A stretch of DNA of 64,000 bases. Source: Erwinia sp. E_sp_B01_1. GTDB lineage: Bacteria > Pseudomonadota > Gammaproteobacteria > Enterobacterales > Enterobacteriaceae. The stretch is taken from NCBI RefSeq assembly GCF_036865545.1, contig NZ_CP142208.1:744001-808000 (forward strand). The letters run 5' to 3'. Positions within the stretch are counted from its first letter, which is position 1. Every line of letters starts with the position of its first letter. Below the pieces are notes generated by a model. It worked only from the letters and a program-made list of their open reading frames with translations, was not told the DNA's origin and did no database searches. Positions 59,926 through 64,000 of this stretch are shown here, piece after piece. The position numbers were made by a program, and so were the translations under genes.

Positions 59926-60752
59926 CAGTTCTGGTTCTCCTGCGTCTGGGGATGCGCAGAAAGCCAGTTGGCTAACTGGCAATATTGCGCCACAGAGATG
60001 TTTTCCGCCCGTAGGGTCGGGTCGATGTTCAACTCCTGCAGTGTCTCAAGCGTGAACAGATGCCCCAGGCTGTTGCGCAGCGTTTTGCGACGCTTACCAA
60101 AGGCTTCTGTAGTGATCCTGCTGAGAACACGTAAATCCTGCACCGGATTAGGGATGTTAGCATGCGGCATCAAACGCACCACGGCTGACTCCACTTTTGG
60201 CGGTGGGGTAAAAGATTCTGGCGGCACTTCAAGCACCGGGATAACCTGGCAGAAATATTGCGCCATAACGGTCAGACGGCCATAGGCCTTGCTGCCCGGA
60301 CCTGCCACCAGCCGGTTTACCACCTCTTTCTGCAGCATGAAGTGCATATCTTTGATTGAGTTAGTATAGCTGAAAAGGTGGAACATCAACGGCGTGGAGA
60401 TGTTGTAAGGCAGGTTACCAAACACGCGCAATGACTGACCTTTTTCGCGGGCATACTCTGCGAAATCAAAGGTCATGGCATCCTGCTGGAAAATGGTCAG
60501 CTTGGGACCCAGAAACGGGTGCGTCTGCAGACGGGCCGCCAGATCGCGGTCAATTTCAATCACCGTCATGGCGTCCAGACGCTCGCCAACCGGTTCGGTT
60601 AACGCGGCCAGGCCGGGACCAATTTCCACTACAACCTCACCTTTTTGCGGGTGAATAGCGGAAACAATGCTGTCGATGATGTACTTATCGTTAAGGAAGT
60701 TCTGTCCGAAACGTTTGCGGGCGAAGTGGCCCTGGTGAACGCGATTATTCAT
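59925..60752 (-). CDS. rsmA: 16S rRNA dimethyladenosine transferase (KsgA)
   Basis: A 275-aa SAM-dependent enzyme that dimethylates A1518 and A1519 near the 3' end of 16S rRNA. SAM motif [14 protein letters not shown] and catalytic FGNLPYNIS are present. Overlaps the end of pdxA by eight bases and the start of apaG by one. Confidence 0.98.
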   Translation of the reverse strand: MNNRVHQGHFARKRFGQNFLNDKYIIDSIVSAIHPQKGEVVVEIGPGLAALTEPVGERLDAMTVIEIDRDLAARLQTHPFLGPKLTIFQQDAMTFDFAEYAREKGQSLRVFGNLPYNISTPLMFHLFSYTNSIKDMHFMLQKEVVNRLVAGPGSKAYGRLTVMAQYFCQVIPVLEVPPESFTPPPKVESAVVRLMPHANIPNPVQDLRVLSRITTEAFGKRRKTLRNSLGHLFTLETLQELNIDPTLRAENISVAQYCQLANWLSAHPQTQENQN

Positions 60753-61737
60753 TACTGCTCTTGATCATGGTGATGGCGAGGTTAAGCGCCGTAACAAAGC
60801 TGCCCGCATCAGCGTTACCCAGACCAGCCAGTTCAAGGGCGGTGCCGTGGTCAACGGAGGTACGGATAAAGGGCAGGCCGAGGGTGATATTCACCGCACG
60901 CCCGAATCCCTGATATTTTAGCACCGGTAAACCCTGGTCGTGATACATCGCCAGGACAGCATCGGCATGCTGTAAATATTTAGGCTGGAACAGGGTATCA
61001 GCCGGTAAAGGGCCGGTCAGTTGCATGCCCTGCTGACGGAGTTCGTTCAGCGCCGGGATGATCACATCAATCTCTTCCCGTCCCATGTGCCCACCTTCGC
61101 CCGCATGAGGATTCAGACCGCAGACGAAAATATGCGGAGAAGCCAGACCGAACTTACTTTTCAGGTCGGCATGCAGAATGCCGATTACTTCGTGCAGGCT
61201 TTCGCGGGTAATAGCATCAGACACCGCTTTCAGCGGCAGGTGCGTGGTAGCCAGAGCAACGCGCAGCTCTTCTGTCGCCAGCATCATGACAACACGCTCG
61301 CACTGGGCACGCTCTGCAAAGAATTCGGTATGCCCGCTGAAGGGAATGCCCGCATCGTTGATCACGCCCTTATGGACCGGGCCGGTAATCAACGCGGCGA
61401 ATTCGCCGTTCAGGCAGCCATCGCAGGCACGGGCCAGGGTTTCCAGCACGTAATGGCTGTTTGCCACACAGAGCTCTCCGGCTCTGACCGGCTCCGGAGT
61501 GGCCACGGGCAGCACGGTAAGGGTGCCCGCAGTTTGCGGCCGGGCTGCCACGCCGGGCTGGTACTCTCTCAGCGTCAGGGGTAAACCCAGCTTTGCCGCA
61601 CGCTCGCGCAGCAAAGCTGGATCGGCACACACCACCAGTTCAACTGGCCAGTCGCGATGGGCCAGTTGAAGGGTGACATCGGGACCAATCCCGGCAGGTT
61701 CGCCGGGAGTGATCACAACGCGTACGTTACTGAGCAT
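60745..61737 (-). CDS. pdxA: 4-hydroxythreonine-4-phosphate dehydrogenase
   Basis: A 330-aa NAD-dependent, metal-binding enzyme of vitamin B6 synthesis (E. coli 329). Signatures: [35 protein letters not shown] and [13 protein letters not shown]. The ATG overlaps the surA stop region by 11 bases. Confidence 0.97.
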   Translation of the reverse strand: MLSNVRVVITPGEPAGIGPDVTLQLAHRDWPVELVVCADPALLRERAAKLGLPLTLREYQPGVAARPQTAGTLTVLPVATPEPVRAGELCVANSHYVLETLARACDGCLNGEFAALITGPVHKGVINDAGIPFSGHTEFFAERAQCERVVMMLATEELRVALATTHLPLKAVSDAITRESLHEVIGILHADLKSKFGLASPHIFVCGLNPHAGEGGHMGREEIDVIIPALNELRQQGMQLTGPLPADTLFQPKYLQHADAVLAMYHDQGLPVLKYQGFGRAVNITLGLPFIRTSVDHGTALELAGLGNADAGSFVTALNLAITMIKSSNE

Positions 61738-63022
61738 TAGGATCCAAAATTTTCACGTAGGCTGAAGCACGTTGCTCCTGCATCCAGGTCTGTGCTTCTT
61801 CTGCAAACTTACGGTTGAACAGCAAACGGTAAGCACGCTCTTTCTGCGCCGCATCAGTTTTGTCCACCTGACGGGTGTCCAGCAACTGAATCAGGTGCCA
61901 GCCGAAGGAGGAGTGAACCGGCGTGCTGAGCTGGCCTTTTTTCATTTTCATCAGCGCATCACGGAAGGCCGGGTCATACATCTCCGGAGAACTCCAGCCC
62001 AGATCGCCGCCCTGATTTGCAGAGCCAGGATCCTGAGAAAGCTGTTTAGCCGCTTCAGCAAAGGTGGTTTTTCCGCTGTTGATTTCAGCTGAAACCTGCT
62101 CCAGTTTCTGACGCGCCTGCTCATCAGTCATTACCGGTGAAGGCTTAAGCAGAATATGACGGGCATGCACTTCGGTTACCGAAATGTTCTGGCTGTCGCC
62201 GCGCACATCGTTGACCTTCAGGATGTGGAAACCTACGCCTGAACGAATGGGACCGATGATATCGCCTTTCTTCGCGGTGACCAGGGCCTGAGCGAACAGA
62301 GAGGGCAGTTCCTGAATTTTACCCCAACCCATGTTGCCGCCTTTCAGCGCCTGAGGATCTGCAGAATAGGTGATCGCCAGCTTGCCAAAGTCAGCGCCGT
62401 TTTTGCCCTGACTTACCAGCTGCTTCGCCAGGATTTCCTGGTCATCAACCTGTTGCTGAGTCGGGTTTTCTGGCAGTGGCAGAAGAATGTGGCTGAGGTT
62501 CAGTTCCGTGCTGGCATTGTTTTGTGAGGCAACCTGCTTAGAGAGTGAGTCCACTTCCTGAGGCAGAATAGTGACGCGACGACGCACTTCATTGTTACGC
62601 ACTTCAGCAATGGTCATCTCTTTACGGATCTGCTCGCGATAAGTGCCGTAGTTCATGCCGTCATAGGCCAGACGGCTACGTAACTGATCGGCAGACATTT
62701 TGTTCTGAGCCGCGATATTGCCAATTGCCTGATCCAGCTGAGCGTCAGTAATCTGCACGCCGCCCTGTTTAGCCATTTGCAGCAGGATATTGTCCATCAC
62801 CAGGCGTTCAACAATCTGATGACGCAGCGTTTTGTCATCGGGAAGCTGTTGACCAGCCTGCTGTGCCTGACCTTTAACCGACCGCAACATCCCGTCGACA
62901 TCACTCTCTAAAACCACGCCGTTATTTACCACAGCGGCGACTTTATCAACAACTTGCGGGGCTGCAAACGCGGTGTTGGCCGTCAGCGCTGCACCAAGGA
63001 TCAGCATTCTCCAGTTCTTCAT
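61727..63022 (-). CDS. surA: periplasmic chaperone and peptidyl-prolyl isomerase SurA
   Basis: A 431-aa outer-membrane-protein chaperone. Signal peptide ends TAFA-AP; N-terminal SurA domain, then two parvulin domains (about 170-270 and 285-385; e.g. [26 protein letters not shown]). Works with LptD, whose gene lies just upstream, and BamA. Pyridoxine and rRNA genes follow in the same operon, as in E. coli. Confidence 0.98.
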   Translation of the reverse strand: MKNWRMLILGAALTANTAFAAPQVVDKVAAVVNNGVVLESDVDGMLRSVKGQAQQAGQQLPDDKTLRHQIVERLVMDNILLQMAKQGGVQITDAQLDQAIGNIAAQNKMSADQLRSRLAYDGMNYGTYREQIRKEMTIAEVRNNEVRRRVTILPQEVDSLSKQVASQNNASTELNLSHILLPLPENPTQQQVDDQEILAKQLVSQGKNGADFGKLAITYSADPQALKGGNMGWGKIQELPSLFAQALVTAKKGDIIGPIRSGVGFHILKVNDVRGDSQNISVTEVHARHILLKPSPVMTDEQARQKLEQVSAEINSGKTTFAEAAKQLSQDPGSANQGGDLGWSSPEMYDPAFRDALMKMKKGQLSTPVHSSFGWHLIQLLDTRQVDKTDAAQKERAYRLLFNRKFAEEAQTWMQEQRASAYVKILDPNAQ

Positions 63023-63076
63023 ACTTTTTCCATTCTTCTATCCGCACTGCGGGTTTGCATAAACATAATCACAACA

Positions 63077-64000
63077 TCAGAAAGAGCGCTGATAAGGCAG
63101 AATGCCCTGACGCAGCATTTGACCGGTGCCGAGGCTATAAGAAGGACTCAGGCCACGTAGCTCAATGTTGAACGAAATTTTATTGTCGTACTTACTCTGG
63201 TCGTCTTCCCAACTGGTGATTTTGCGTTCGTAACCCAGACGGATGGCGTAGCAGCAGGAACTGTACTGCACACCAAGCAGCTGATCGGCAGGCTGTTTTG
63301 CTTTGGTATCGTAATACCATGCGCCTACCACCGACCAGGCGTCGGCAATCGGCCAGCTTGCCGTCACACCTGCCTGCGAAATCCCATCCTGATAGCCTGG
63401 GTTTCTGATCCGGGTTAACGTCTGCTCAATATATTCCGGGCTGGTATAGCGGTAGTTCAGCTGCACCATACGGTCGGCATCACGGCGGTATTCCAGTACG
63501 GCATTGCCCTGCGAAATATTATCAAGGCGTGTGTCATACTGGATGCCACCCCGGGTGCTCCAGCGGTCGCTGATCCTGTAATAGGTATCACCGGCCCACA
63601 CCAGGCTGCCACGATCGTCGCTATCCACATCTTCCAGACCGGTACGAGATGGAGTAAACGAGTAGATTTGACCTACAGAAGCGTTAAAACGTTCAACCAG
63701 ATCGTTATCAAAAATTCGCGTGGTGACGCCGCTGGTTACCTGGTTCGCTGAAGCGATGCGATCCAGACCACTGTAGGTGCGGTCGCGGAACAGACCAGTG
63801 TAGTCACTTTGCAGCAGCGTGGAGTCATAAGCGCGGATATCGCTCTGATCGCGATAAGGGATGTAGAGGTACTGCATGCGCGGTTCCAGCGTCTGCGTGT
63901 AGCCCTGAGACCAGTCCATATCGCGGTCAAACACCATCTTGCCATCAACCTTGAACTGCGGCATCACGCGGTTCACGCTGCTCTTCAGCTGGTTGTCCCT
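63077..64000 (-). CDS. lptD: LPS-assembly protein LptD, C-terminal part (cut by window edge)
   Basis: The last 307 residues of the outer-membrane beta-barrel that inserts lipopolysaccharide with LptE; the N-terminus lies beyond the right edge. The adjacent Cys-Cys pair ([13 protein letters not shown]) used for the essential disulfides is kept, and the C-terminus ends ILPYQRSF like other LptD proteins. Strand pattern of a barrel throughout. surA starts 54 bases downstream. Confidence 0.97.
   Translation of the reverse strand, partial: RDNQLKSSVNRVMPQFKVDGKMVFDRDMDWSQGYTQTLEPRMQYLYIPYRDQSDIRAYDSTLLQSDYTGLFRDRTYSGLDRIASANQVTSGVTTRIFDNDLVERFNASVGQIYSFTPSRTGLEDVDSDDRGSLVWAGDTYYRISDRWSTRGGIQYDTRLDNISQGNAVLEYRRDADRMVQLNYRYTSPEYIEQTLTRIRNPGYQDGISQAGVTASWPIADAWSVVGAWYYDTKAKQPADQLLGVQYSSCCYAIRLGYERKITSWEDDQSKYDNKISFNIELRGLSPSYSLGTGQMLRQGILPYQRSF

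Overview
The window is chromosomal DNA of a plant-associated enterobacterium, most likely Erwiniaceae (Erwinia/Pantoea type). The basis is the gene order (slt-trpR-yjjX-gpmB-rob-creA-arcA-yjtD-thrLABC-yaaA-talB-mogA-satP-dnaKJ-nhaAR-rpsT-ribF-ileS-lspA-fkpB-ispH-dapB-carAB-folA-apaHG-rsmA-pdxA-surA-lptD). It matches the E. coli 0-1.3 min region but lacks creBCD and the genes usual between ispH/dapB and carB/folA. It also carries a HrpL-type promoter in front of a type III-like chaperone/effector pair. No rRNA, tRNA, IS element, prophage or CRISPR array was recognised.

Bases 1-17,100 are accessory. On the minus strand lie the start of urea carboxylase and atzF (urea to ammonia via allophanate), then a LysR regulator divergent from a pirin. 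Next comes a tight minus-strand operon (amidohydrolase, DoxX, MFS exporter, alpha/beta hydrolase). It is divergent from a YcaC-like hydrolase and two XapX proteins, with operator-like repeats between them. A signalling module follows: a lone receiver, an 1858-residue protein (degenerate Ser/Thr kinase, AAA ATPase, helical repeats, GAF, PAS, histidine kinase) and a convergent FixJ-type regulator. A Fur-box-like site lies beside that regulator.

Bases 17,300-29,700 are conserved housekeeping genes: lytic transglycosylase, Trp repressor, nucleotide clean-up, Rob, ArcA and the threonine operon with its attenuator. Bases 29,760-32,450 are an island between thrC and yaaA: a near-consensus hrp box, a probable tandem-domain type III chaperone and a putative effector with N-terminal 11-residue repeats.

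Bases 32,500-49,700 hold yaaA, talB, mogA, an MHS transporter, satP, dnaKJ with a sigma-32 promoter, nhaAR, rpsT with a TTG start, ribF, ileS, lspA, fkpB and ispH. The 857-bp ispH-dapB gap is packed with repeats: two palindromic elements, a 9-bp tandem repeat and a 55-bp tandem repeat. An 8-bp tandem repeat lies after dnaJ. dapB, carAB, a class A acid phosphatase, a LysE-type exporter, folA and the lptD-surA-pdxA-rsmA-apaG-apaH cluster finish the window; lptD is cut by the edge.

Three genes (the effector, ileS, apaH) are each broken by one missing base in a homopolymer that should be seven long. ileS is essential, so at least that break, and probably all three, look like sequence errors; repaired lengths are about 533, 938 and 276 aa.
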